Below, in pieces: positions 11,503 through 21,824 of a DNA stretch of 64,000 nucleotides (position 1 is the first letter of the stretch; the number at the start of each line of letters is the position of its first letter). The DNA comes from Trichoderma breve. Its lineage: Eukaryota; Ascomycota; Sordariomycetes; Hypocreales; Hypocreaceae. The stretch lies in the NCBI RefSeq assembly GCF_028502605.1, contig NC_079233.1, positions 3,658,001 to 3,722,000 on the forward strand. Direction: 5' to 3'. The position numbers and the translations under genes are program-made. The notes beneath the pieces were generated by a model. The model worked only from the letters and a program-made list of their open reading frames with translations, was not told the DNA's origin and made no database searches.

Positions 11503-12913
11503 ATGAGCGCCGTGTCACGCAAGTCTCGAATGGCCACCAGTGTGGCCAGAGTCATGTACACCAATGCAGTCTATTTCCCTAGCAGCAGAATATACCAAGG
11601 TGATTCGCCCGGAATGCTCAATTACGGCTGCATCAACCACGTGTATTATGCTTATGCCAGTGTGACTGCGGACGGCAGTGTGTTTGTGAGTCCTGATGAA
11701 ATTGCCCGGAAGCCACCATTGCCAAAGTGGCTTTCTTCCCGTGCTCTTGTTTCGGGATAAGTTGAGAAGATTTCACCTGCATATGTTGCACGGCTGGCTG
11801 ACTTTTGTGACGTGTGGCCCAGCTTGGCGATGAGTGGGCCGATGCAAGAGCGCCAGTGGATGGCGTTCAGGGTGGCTTGGGATCCTTGATGCATCTCAAG
11901 CAGAGGCACCCTCACCTGCAGGTCGTCTTATCTATTGGTGGCAGCACTGCGTCCGAGGTATTCCCCGTTGTTGCGTCCAGCACTCTGCTCAGGGACAACT
12001 TTGCCAGGTCTTGCCTTGGCCTTGTTGAAGCTTCCGGCCTTGATGGTATTGATAGTGAGTATGAAAAAACATCCGGGGGGGTGATGATACAAGAGGCACA
12101 GCCGTCATCATCAGCTCACACGCACACACGCATACGCAAGCCCACAACTAACCGCACATTGGCCGCAATAGTTGCTTGGGAGTTCCCGTCCGAGGCCAAA
12201 CATGGCCACGACTTCCTGGCCCTATTGGCAGCAGTCCGGATTCACCTTCCTGATGACCGCTTCATCTTAACAGCTGTCCTCCCTGCGGCGAAGGAGGTGC
12301 TCGACCTCATCGATCTAAAGACGGCAGCCGAGTACCTTGACTACATCAATCTGGTGGCATATGATTTCTTCGGCACATGGACATCCAAGAGCGGTCACCA
12401 CGCACAATTATATACCATGAATAAGGACGAGCCGTCGGCATCGTCCGGCGTGGCACATCTGATGGCACAAGGATTCCCTCCAAAGAGCATTCTGCTCGGC
12501 ATCCCTACGTACGGACGAAGCTTTCTAAAGGCAAACGGACCTGGACAAGATTTCAACGGCGTAGGCGGCCAAGAGGGCACCTTCGAGTACAGCGAGCTGC
12601 CACGGAAGGGATGCAAAGAGATTGTGGATAGGCGCTATATTGCGGCCCAATGCGTTGGTGGCGATGGGGGCTTTGTCACCTACGACAACCCCGAGACGGT
12701 CAAGGTCAAGGCGGAATTTTGCAAGCAAAAGGGATTAGGGGTCTGTGGAGCTCATCTTCATCCAATCTTTGTGAGACGGCAAAAGGGAGCTTTGCTAACG
12801 CTCAAGCCTTTTTAACATTACAGGGGCTCTTTTACTGGAACGGACCGGCGGATTCTCGAGATCAAGCAAGAAGCCTGATCGCGGCGGGTTTCCGCGCTCT
12901 GCATACCTCTTGA
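11503..12913 (+). CDS. GH18 chitinase-like protein with altered catalytic motif
   Basis: Exons are 11503-11685, 11823-12054, 12172-12740 and 12824-12913, giving 357 residues. GH18 landmarks appear in order: the first barrel strand (AVYFPSSRIYQG), SIGGS, the catalytic segment, the AYDFFG strand, GIPTYGRSF, and a closing GLGGLFYW. In GH18 the catalytic motif is DxxDxDxE. Here, across the second intron, it reads DGIDIAWE (residues 135-142), so the middle Asp is Ala140 while the proton donor Glu142 is kept. No signal peptide is visible; the first barrel strand begins about 20 residues from the start, so the protein is predicted intracellular. No chitin-binding domain is seen. A second in-frame ATG at 11530 is an alternative start. 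The last donor (gtctgt at 12741) is weak; a stronger gtgaga at 12772 would insert 11 residues and spoil the GLGG motif. Confidence 0.85.
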
Positions 12914-15034
12914 GGCAGTGCTTCAACTTGATGATTATGACGTCTTTTTTGATTTTTTTCTCAATCTAATGCATATAGATTCTCTTTACGCTTACGCCCA
13001 CGGACCTTGCGCCCTTCACCTTACCGCCTCTGCTAGACAGAAAGCAAATCGGAGGAGGGGGGGCTTGGCTTGTCCAAGCTGTAGCATGACTCGGACGTCG
13101 TCGCAAGAAGAACCAAGGAAGGACGCGTTCCGTCTTTTCTCTTCAACCACTGTTCCATATCGCGGTGAAGGATACAAGTATTCTCTTTTTTCTTTCTTTG
13201 GTACAGGCTCTTTCTCTCGGGCGGAGCAAGGAAGAGAAGGTGGGAAAAAATAAAAAGGAAAATAGAAGGAGATGCGCAGATTCCATTGGTGCGCACACTG
13301 GAGAGGAAAAAAATCAACATCTTCTGATGATATCCCTTTATAGACTTAAAATAGACGGGGAGCAGGCGTTTCATTCTTTTGTTTTGATTACAGTTTTGGG
13401 GCATATTTCAACGATTTCTTACCTTTGTCTCTCACATCGTCCTTCCCCCTCTATCCCCACGCTGGCAGATTGAATTTACCCAATGCTCTCCTCGCAAAGA
13501 CTCCGCCATTTGACGGCTACAGACGGACCCCATGGCTATTCATAGCGTCGTTATGGCAGCTGCATTGGAAAAAGGCACGCCGGAGCATCGAGGAGGAAAT
13601 TTTTGTGGCGCGCCGGGCAGAAAAAAACGTCACTCAGCATGTGGTGCGTTTCAAGTCGGCACGCCCAACTGGGGTAGAAGCGTCTGGGTCTGCATCTGGA
13701 AATTGGAGCCCCCATCGTGGAGCTTCTTACGGTACAGAAAACCGGGCCCGGGATTCTTGACTGGCTCGTCTTGGGAACTGGACAGCCAGGATCGGTGACG
13801 GTTTGGTGAATTAAAGTCGGGACGCACTTGAGCGGAGCGGCTGTCGCCGAGTTCGGGCTCTTGGGCGACATGTTGGCTGTTGGGAATTGGTGGAACTCAG
13901 TTAAGGTCGGTGCTATTCACGAGCTTCCACGGTGCTAGATGAAAATCAACCTCAAAGTCGTCGCTCCGTCCCGCCCATTTCGATGCCGCTACCACCGACG
14001 AGAGCTGCAGAGTGGTGGGAAGCTGGCCTCTGAGAAGAACCCCCTCCCCACGCCTTGGTCGCAAAAAGTAGCATCCAGACATGATACTAACGCATTTGTC
14101 GTTGGTGCTCGCAGCAGTACCTGGCAGCTTTGACAACGACTAATCCCGCGTCATGCAACCAAGAGGACAACAATCAGTCAAGCGGCCATGTGCGAAGTAT
14201 ACTCAAGAGACGACAGACCATGGCGTGCTCCGCATAAGCCCAATGGCTTTAGGACAGGTATTAGCCTCAACGCTAGCAAAATGGATTCACGAGTCGAGTT
14301 GCAGCAGCTTCCAATGGCAGCAGAGGTTACGTACGAAGTTTACCGCACGGGGACTTCGTATACGCACAACGGCAGGCCTAGCAAATATGGACCAAAGTTG
14401 ATTTGGTGCCAGAGTCCGAGTCCTGCCCGACGATGGAGATTTCGCTGGGAGCTGCTGGATGGGGATTGGGAAGAATGATGTGAGCTTTTGGCTGCTGGTT
14501 GCTTGGCGTCGCTGGGAATATGCCATATGATGCTTGCATGCATGCGGCTCACGTGGTGATAAGATATGTGGGAATGCCTGGGCCGTGTCCTGCGTCTCGA
14601 GTGCGCGTCATCTTGCAGAGCTCCAGTGTTACGGTATGTATGTGTTAGTTCTGTAACGGAGCTGTTCTGTGCTGTGCTGTCAAATCTGGTCCGTTACTGT
14701 ACATACCTACAGCACACGAGACCTCAGGCCACAGCGAAACAAGCGCCACCTACAGGCTGCATTCACTAACACGGGTGCTGTGCAGGTGCTAAACGAGCAG
14801 CTATACGACAGCTATACAGGCGCTACACAGGGCGGTATCCTGCCATGCCAGGTAGCGCCAAGGTACCTGGACGCTTCCGGTAGCCGCGCAGCCTCAAAGC
14901 CAAACCAGACAGCAAAACGAAGCCAACCGGCGCAGCGCAGCTCAGCAGGCTGACGGACAGCAAAAACCTCCAGACGGGCTTGAAGATGCCGCGTCTGTCG
15001 TCCTCCCTCTGCGTCCCCGTCCAGTCCCATCGCC
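12914..15034. other. Intergenic region; no gene seen
   Basis: These 2.1 kb lie between two plus-strand genes. They should hold the chitinase 3' UTR on the left and the promoter of the gene at 15035 on the right. Only short, unrelated frames are present. Around 14640-14860 there are many repeats of short CTGTG/TACAG-type words but no clear tandem unit. Confidence 0.5.
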
Positions 15035-15943
15035 ATGTCCGGCCCAGATCCAGATAGGGACGTGTCTTGCGCGGAGCCGCCCGCTCCGCTAACCGCGATT
15101 AACGATCCATCTCCGTCCTTATCAGCATCGCAAGCCCAGCCTCAACGGCCAGAAGCAGCCTTGGCAGCCCGGCCCGCGGAATCCCCCGAGCACGAGCAGC
15201 AGCATCACCACATTCACAATCACGGCGTCGACAATAGTAGCGGCCTCATCGATGGCAGCGATGGCAACCACAATCACAATCGCAATGCCGACAACGTCGA
15301 CGGCGCTCATGACGTCGATGCTGCTGCTCATGATGCCGCCCACGACGCCGATGCCGACCTCCCGCCCTTCGAGCCCATCTTCACCCTCCTGACCAACAAC
15401 ACCACAAACACCACCGTCCACCCTCGCGTCCACTACCTCTTCAGCGACGACGACGCTTCTGCCATCCTCACCGCCCCGCAAACCGACCCTTTGCACCGCG
15501 CCCTCGTCGTCGACCTCGCCCCCCCTGCGGTCCCCAACGGCAAATGGACCGTCTCCTGGACTTCCAGCCTCACCCCCGACTTCGCCATCACAGCCTCGCA
15601 GCTCTCCCTCCAGCAGCACGGCAATGAAACCGAGGCTGGGTCAAAGTCGGTCGTGCTTCGCGTCGAAGGCGTAGAGCGCGAAGCTGTTGCCTCGAGGCCC
15701 AACAGCCTCCCTAGTTCGGGCAGCGGTGTTGTCGGCCGGGAAAACGTCGACCAGCTTACCGAGGAGTTTAAGCGCCGCATGGGCGTTCTCAAGAAGGTCG
15801 TTGACGAGGGCGAGAGGAGGAGAGAGGTGATGAGCAGGCTGAATGAAGGGAGGGTACAGCAGCATCCTGACCAAGGCGAGGGTGTGGCAGCATTGCATGA
15901 CGATGCCGGTGAGAGGAGTGTGCCAGAAGGACAGGATGGATGA
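15035..15943 (+). CDS. Hypothetical protein with His/Asn/Asp-rich N-terminus
   Basis: A single uninterrupted frame encodes 302 residues. Three parts can be seen. Residues 1-108 are low-complexity, with Pro/Ala-rich and then His/Asn/Asp/Ala-rich runs that look disordered. Residues 110-225 look folded: the segment from PFEPIFTLL through HPRVHYLFSDDD to VVDLAPPAVPNGKWTVSW has regular hydrophobic spacing, and a Pro/Ser-rich linker follows. Residues about 235-285 are charged and helical (VDQLTEEFKRRMGVLKKVVDEG), a likely coiled coil. I recognise no catalytic domain. The ordered core and codon use support a real gene. No signal peptide or membrane segment is seen. Function unknown. Confidence 0.75.
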   Translation: MSGPDPDRDVSCAEPPAPLTAINDPSPSLSASQAQPQRPEAALAARPAESPEHEQQHHHIHNHGVDNSSGLIDGSDGNHNHNRNADNVDGAHDVDAAAHDAAHDADADLPPFEPIFTLLTNNTTNTTVHPRVHYLFSDDDASAILTAPQTDPLHRALVVDLAPPAVPNGKWTVSWTSSLTPDFAITASQLSLQQHGNETEAGSKSVVLRVEGVEREAVASRPNSLPSSGSGVVGRENVDQLTEEFKRRMGVLKKVVDEGERRREVMSRLNEGRVQQHPDQGEGVAALHDDAGERSVPEGQDG

Positions 15944-16987
15944 AGGAGTTATGAGGACCCATGATTAATTCCCTTTGGACTAAACGACGCGTGGATATTC
16001 ATCTGATGGCCAACCAGCCCCGACTCTTGCTCCCTCTCTGCCTCATCACTACTTCTCGACGCAACTACTTGCAAACGACCGCATCGACGACAATGTCACT
16101 CAACCTTACACTATTCAGACTTTCTTCACAATACCAGCACTCTCAAGACATACTTGAAAAGCATCGCTTGGCGTACAGTCGCCTACAATCGGGCTTAGAT
16201 TTTGGCTCTTTTTTTTCTATTTCTTCTATTTACCCCGGAGTTTTGCTTCTTTCTTCACTTCTCTCTTCTCCTTCTTGAGCTGAATGACATCGTCTCAGCT
16301 CGTAGTGGTTTTGTTGAGCAGTTGATTTACATATCGGATAATAATACTACCTAGGATCAATATACTGCTACTATCGAGTTCTACCATATCATGTGTCTTA
16401 TTAGTGATTGTTTTCACATTGGACCAAATCATCAAGTTCTGGCCATATACCATATGTTATCACTGATTGTTTTCACCTAAATCCATGCATTCCATCATCC
16501 AAGTCGATACATGTTATCAAAAGAAATGTGCGCGCAAGAATGAGAATATTTTGATTAAAATTTGATTAAAAGAAAAAACTCTCTGCTGAGCGCCTCAAAT
16601 GCTAAACTCCAAAAAAAGCTAAATCTGCCTAATAAAAAAGAGAAAACAGCAGCAGACGAAAACAATCGCATAGGGCATCTAAAACACAATCAATCAATCC
16701 AATCGGCCATCTCCCGTTCTTCGACGACATAAGAAAAACAAAAAACCAAAAAGGCTCATTCCCTTTTTTCAAAACAGCCATCGGAATGTTGTAGCCTTTT
16801 GCGTGGTGCCCGAGATCCAAAGGCGTAAACAAAAGAAATATAGGCATATGTCCTTGCCACATGTCGATAGCTACTTTTTATACAATGTCTTTCAATGAAA
16901 AATTGGAGTCAAAACGTGTGCACGCGTTCCCTTTTATACCTCCTTCTCTCTTTTCCCTTTTCTTCGATTTCACTTCGTTGCTCTTGT
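15944..16987. other. Convergent 3' flanks, AT-rich; no gene seen
   Basis: This kilobase separates the stops of the plus-strand hypothetical gene and the minus-strand syntaxin gene. The centre is AT-rich and carries an imperfect direct repeat (16383-16417 and 16449-16477). Both 3' UTRs are expected here. Confidence 0.55.
16383..16477. repeat. Imperfect direct repeat pair around GTGATTGTTTTCAC
   Basis: Copy one (16383-16417) and copy two (16449-16477) both begin ACCATAT and both contain (A/C)(G/C)TGATTGTTTTCAC. They are separated by about 30 bp and lie in the AT-rich space between two convergent genes. Possibly related to transcript ends; no function can be assigned. Confidence 0.6.
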
Positions 16988-18368
16988 TCATTTCAGTGGG
17001 GGTGCGACGGGCATGTGAGGCCTTCCGTGGGCTATGCGGCCAAGTCTCAGGGCCAGAGCATCGTCCACGGCGGGGATACGGGCGCCGAGACGAACAGCTG
17101 GCATTGCCACTCCCTCGAGCAGAGATCGCTTCTTGTTGTTGTTGTTTCCTCGGATGACAAAGACGTAGATGAGGACGATGATGACGACAATGGCAATAAT
17201 GGCAACTATACAGGTTAGCTCTGAATTCCAGCACCAACGGCAGAATCGAGATCAACATACCAACAATACCGAGGCAAATCCACTTCTTCTTCCTGGTAGC
17301 CCTGGCAGTTGTGACAGCCACGGCAATCTCCTCATTGCCCTTGTCGAGGTTCTCGACAACCTCCTCACCCTTCTGCTCAATCTGCACAATGGTGGCATCC
17401 TGCTGGACGACCAGGGTATCAAGATCCTGCATGAGCTGGAACAGCTCCGTCATCTGCTGCTCAATCTTGAGCAGCTCCTTGTGGCGGTCCTGAACAGCGC
17501 TGAGTGCCGCACGAGCCTTGCCCTGTCTGTCGCTCTGCATCATGGCTTGGCTGAAGATTTGGCCACTGCCAGCATCGTTGACAGCGGCCTGGACCTCCTC
17601 CTCTGTAGCGTCGGGGCGGACAATGCGATATTGGCGGCTCATCTGTTGCTTGACGGCAGCCTGGAATTCCGACTCGACACCCTGGTACTTGGTGATGACG
17701 TCCTTGAGCCGTCGATCGACTCGGCTCACATGCTCTCTGTTCGCAGCACTTTGACCTTCAGGCTTGGACTTGACTTGGCGCACACGTTCGACAAGGGCAC
17801 GATAGTGAGTCGTGGTCTCGGTGGTGAGGGCATCCAATTGGCGGTTAGAATTGCTGGTCGAGGAGGTGTCGGTGTCATTGAGGACTCGGGTTTGCATCTG
17901 CTTGATCTGTTCTAGGCTGGCTTCGACTTGGCCGATTTCGTTGCCGATGTCACGGCACTCGTTGCGGATCGCGTTGGGGTCTTCGCGGGCCATGCCGCCG
18001 GCGTTTTGCGTCAGAGGAGCCATCTCGACAGCTGTGGCTGCCAGTTGACTGTAAGCTTCTGAATTGTCCATGGTGGAACGATGTATACGAGTATACGGTG
18101 TCTCATACCTCCAGTCTGGTCGTAACCACGGCCACCAGCGCCATAGGGGGTATTATTATAGCCGGGAGGGGGAGTGTCATAGCCGCCCTGGTCATAGCCA
18201 CCGCCGCTGTAGTTGTTGTCGTCCCGTTGGTCGTACGGGTTTTGCTTCCCGCCGTATCTGTTGAGAGACTGCTGTTAGTGACTGGAATGCGGATGTGGAT
18301 TTGAGGGGCATTGCAGGCATATTGCATCCAGCAAGCATCGATGCTACTGACCCGTACTGTTGTGCCAT
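16988..18368 (-). CDS. Plasma-membrane syntaxin (Sso/Psy1-type Qa-SNARE)
   Basis: Minus-strand exons 18352-18368, 18109-18257, 17261-18058 and 16988-17205 encode 393 residues. The 17-nt first exon supplies MAQQYG, followed by a Gly/Tyr/Asn-rich N-terminus. Next come the Habc-type helical bundle (about residues 80-215), a SNARE motif at about 248-308 with a zero-layer glutamine near Q275 (LVVQQDATI), a basic ATRKKKW juxtamembrane stretch, and one transmembrane helix at about 315-339. In the family, Sso/Psy1 pairs with Sec9/SNAP-25 and Snc to fuse secretory vesicles with the plasma membrane. A tail of about 54 residues follows the helix (from R340), starting with NNNN and KKR; most Qa-SNAREs end within a few residues of the membrane. 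An ATG at 18071 (MDNSEAYS) lies partly inside the second intron and is not the start. Confidence 0.88.
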
Positions 18369-18401
18369 TGTTGTTAGCGAGCTATTCGAGGTATCATAAA
18401 A

Positions 18402-18437
18402 GGATATGGATATGGATATGGATATGGATATGGATAT
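18402..18437. repeat. Six copies of the hexamer GGATAT
   Basis: A perfect hexanucleotide array of six units lies 34 bp upstream of the syntaxin start codon at 18368, inside its probable leader or core promoter. On the transcribed strand it reads ATATCC. Such a microsatellite is likely to vary in copy number between isolates. Confidence 0.85.
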
Positions 18438-19121
18438 GCATGTGAATCTAGAGGGGAGAAGCAGGAAGAGGAGAGGAATTGGATGCGAGAGCAGATGGTT
18501 TTCTTGTCGTCTGCTCGGACGCTCGTGTTGAAACGGCAGCCGTAGGAGAGTCGGGGTGAAACACTCACACTCATTGTGGATGTGGGCTAGGAGGATTTCA
18601 GGGATCTTCTCAGTTGGTCTGGGGCGAAACGCTGTAAGCGGCAGAGGTCGAGCGAGTGACGATGGAGGATTCTATGCTTTTGGATGGAAAAGGAGACGAG
18701 ACGAGCAGCTGGCAAGCAAACAAACGGCTGCTGTGTTGGACAAACAAAAGACCAAAATGCGTATGTAAACTGCAGAAAACAAGGTCGACAGAAGGTTGGA
18801 AGAGAGTAAAATGGCCCAGGAGCAGGAGGCCCAAGCCCGGGTTTCCAGACAAGGATTATAGCGGACGGCGAGAAGGGGGCAGCTGCAGTGTAGCGGGGCC
18901 TGGACCAGGTCGGGGCGGCCCTACGAGACTTGGTGTCGGGCGGCGGTACCGGTACGAGGACTCCTAGCGGTGCGGGCGGTGCGACAGCCGGTATCTGTAC
19001 AAGGCGAGGGCACCGTGGCGCCTGGTGTAATAAAAACAAAGGCACTGCAATAATAACTATCACGAGCGTAATCTTGCACCGGTCGCTTAGTATAAGGAGA
19101 TCGACGGCCAAACGAAATCAA

Positions 19122-19144
19122 TCACTTTCACTTTCACTTTCACT
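19122..19144. repeat. TTTCAC microsatellite, about 3.5 copies
   Basis: Units at 19126, 19132 and 19138 repeat TTTCAC exactly, with partial units at both ends. It lies about 760 bp upstream of the syntaxin start codon. No function assigned. Confidence 0.7.
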
Positions 19145-20357
19145 GTCCAATGACCCGGGGCCGGCGCTTCGTATAAGTACTGCAGATACTAACTAATCGA
19201 TTGGTAAGGAGAAACCAAAACGATGAGCCTCATCGAAAACGACAACCCCGGGGCAAGGCTTTTTTCACCCACTTCCTTCGTCCTCAAACCATCAACCTCG
19301 TCGCATCGCCAGTGTCAGATGGCCTCGACAACCAGCGGCCGTGATTGGACCAGCAGCTGCAGCACAGCACAGGCTAGTGGATTCAAGGCCGGTGGCGCGC
19401 ATTGATTTGCCCTGGCTGAATGGGCCGGGTTGGAGAGTGTGGCATCGGGACCCTTGCCAGGATTTTGATGAGTCGCAGAGATTGCACTACGGGGGGTATC
19501 AGCTTGTTAGCGAATAGGAAAGGGACTAGTACGAGTATTAGCACCCTTGCCTGGCTGGGGTCTCTTTGTTTCTTATTTTCCTATTTTACGGTATTCTCTC
19601 TTCTTATTTGCGAACAAAATTGCCTGCGCTTGTTTGAGCTCGATTCGACTGGAATGGAGTCTGTCTGTGTACACGACGATCACACAATTACCTCTGCTGG
19701 GGGGGATCCGCGTGCAAAAGAAAAGATGACTGATTGGAAGCTGACACTGGCAAATGCGCCACCAGCAACACGTAGCTCTGCTTTCGTACTCCATTCTCTG
19801 CACTTCGTAAACGGGATCCGGATGCCGTCAGCATGGCCACCGGCTGCTAAAAAAAGAACGAACGTCGTTGGGCGACAAATTCTCAACACTGCCTCCACGC
19901 TTCAGTGGCCCAACGACAGATCGGGATTAACGCTGCCAGATGGCGGAAGCAGGATCCGTTCTGGATGAACTGGTGATGCACAGCGATTCCTTCATCAAGA
20001 GAATTAGAGAACTAGAGGAAGGATTTTTCATTTATGAATGTTCAAATAGCCGCAATTGCCTGCCTCCATTTACCCCAACCTGGGGACAAACGACAGATAT
20101 CGCGTAGAACAGGCGAGATCACAGGATTTTGAATAGCGTGCGCACACGGCATCGAATCCCAGCCAGTATTGGCATTAGCTTAAGCTTCTACCACAAGTAA
20201 GTAATAAGCGGCGTTGACAAAGCAGCTTTCAAAAATGGAAATCTATTATTAAAAACCCTAGGTGAAATCCTAGATAATGCTATTGCCTTTGTAATTCTCT
20301 CTGCGCAATATACTTAAAATTCTTCGTCGATTATTCCATCTCTTGCAAACCCTGCCT

Positions 20358-21384
20358 TCACAAAACTGCATAAGCAGAAACATAGCTGACGCTCGAGTCA
20401 TCCGGCCATATAACTTCACTGCTACGGTCATATTTCACAACTTTGAAGCGGCTCTTGTTTTCGTCGTCGAGCTCTTTGGCGTAGAGCTCGAGGGCAGCCA
20501 TCGCAACACCAATTGGATGTCTCCCACATACTGTATTTCCGGTATGTCTCAGGTTATCGACAAAGGCGTCATGACTGCCGCTCTTGACGGCATCCATAGC
20601 CGCTTCATCGAGCAGACGAATGGTTTCGTAAATGGGCGGTCCTGATGGCTTTGGGCTGCGGTCATGGAGAGAGGACAGTCTGCCGATGTCGCCATCAGGA
20701 GTGTACACAGCATAGTCAAATCGTGTTCCCCAGTGGCAAAAGTCTGAGCTGATGATGAAGGCATTTTCTTCATCCTTGAGATAGGATAGAAGCAGCCGGC
20801 CAGTATGCTTCTCATCTTCTCTGCTAGTACTTCCAACAATGATGGGAACCACCGTCGGGAATTCTTCTGGCGACTTGAAGGTTTGTTGACATCGTTTGTA
20901 AAGATACGGCAAGTGCATTTCTAGAGAATGCTCCGCGACGTCGTTCCTAGGCGGTGCATTTTTCATCCCTCCAGCTTCCTTTACACGCTCAATGGTGTCC
21001 CTGTCCACATTAAAGTCACCGAGGGGCGTGGAATATCGTGAAAATGTTGTGACAGCACAGCCTGAGAAGCCGTAAGTATGAGACGGCCCCAGGATAAATA
21101 CCCGCTTCGCCTTGCTGAGATCCAAACAGCTATAAGCCCAAGCGGCATTTGGTCCCGAGTAGGCATATCCGGCGTGTCTTCATATGCATGTGAGTTAGAG
21201 CTTGAAGATTTCGGTTCTCTCAGGTGTCTTACGGCGCAATAATGATTCGGGCCCCTGGTATTGGCAGCGAATAGCCATCGACATTCTCTGGAACCTTTGC
21301 AAGATACTCATCGAGTTCTCCAGCCAAGATTTCTGGGTCGCTCTCATACCATGAGCCGGCCTTCGATGCTGGTCTGATATTCAT
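20358..21384 (-). CDS. MHO1: MEMO1/Mho1 family protein
   Basis: Exons 21233-21384 and 20358-21177 join in phase to 323 residues. The 5' exon was found from the family N-terminus (NIRPASKAGSWYESD) and a gtaag donor at 21232; the acceptor completes the IIIAPHAGYAYSGP motif. His52, His84 (LGPSHTYGFSG) and Cys268 (TVCGRHPIGV) fall where human MEMO1 has its metal ligands His49, His81 and Cys244, so the metal site appears intact. MEMO proteins have a fold related to non-haem iron extradiol dioxygenases; the human protein is linked to cell motility, copper handling and redox control, and yeast Mho1 is little characterised. The length is close to family size. The next minus-strand gene upstream is the STAND/ankyrin-type gene. 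Confidence 0.9.
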
Positions 21385-21824
21385 GATTTCCAATTCTCAG
21401 TTCAGATTATTTGATTATATGAACTGATTTTGACAAGAGGAAGAAATTCAATAACTTTGAACGGCCGTGTGTATAAGGAAGAGCGACAGCACATCTAAAG
21501 TATATTTCGACGGGCAAGTAGATGGATGGATTCAGGCCCCGCATGAGGGGGCGGGGTTCAGCTTCCTAGCCTCCAGCTCCTCTCGTCATCGGCGGTGCAC
21601 CTCAGCATTTCCCTAGACGTCGTTCCATGTGAAAGTAAGACGGGTAATACCGCTTCACAATTGTGGTCAAACCTCAAAAAATTAGATGTAGATGCAAGCT
21701 TACCTCTATCTAGTACTCCCATTATAATATCTCCCCGTCTACGACAAGGCACTGACTAACAGGAATGATCGAGCCTATCGTCCTCACTTGTATTTTTGAA
21801 TACATGTAGTATCCATCCATCTTC
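21385..21824. other. MEMO promoter and 3' flank of ankyrin-type gene
   Basis: These 440 bp separate two minus-strand genes and should contain the MEMO promoter and the 3' UTR of the upstream gene. No further gene is seen. Confidence 0.55.

Larger units (their letters stand above)
18369..20357. other. Syntaxin promoter and MEMO 3' flank; no gene seen
   Basis: These 2 kb are the upstream region of the minus-strand syntaxin gene on the left and, on the right, the 3' flank of the minus-strand MEMO gene. They hold the hexamer repeat at 18402-18437 close to the syntaxin start and a TTTCAC repeat at 19122-19144. No credible gene is present. Confidence 0.5.

Noticed and set aside
12741..12823. Alternative last donor gtgaga at 12772 in the chitinase-like gene
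   Set aside because: The splice site itself is stronger, but it inserts 11 residues into the conserved GLGG-FYW barrel strand. The gtctgt donor at 12741 keeps the motif. Remaining uncertainty is noted in the gene entry.
15122..15619. 165-codon minus-strand frame, Val/Gly-rich
   Set aside because: Shadow of the plus-strand hypothetical gene at 15035-15943.
17169..17915. 248-codon plus-strand frame, Leu/Asp-rich
   Set aside because: It is the reverse-strand shadow of the syntaxin helical region.
18071..18071. ATG at 18071 as syntaxin start (MDNSEAYS)
   Set aside because: It is partly inside a 50-nt GT-AG intron; the upstream exons give the family N-terminus in phase.
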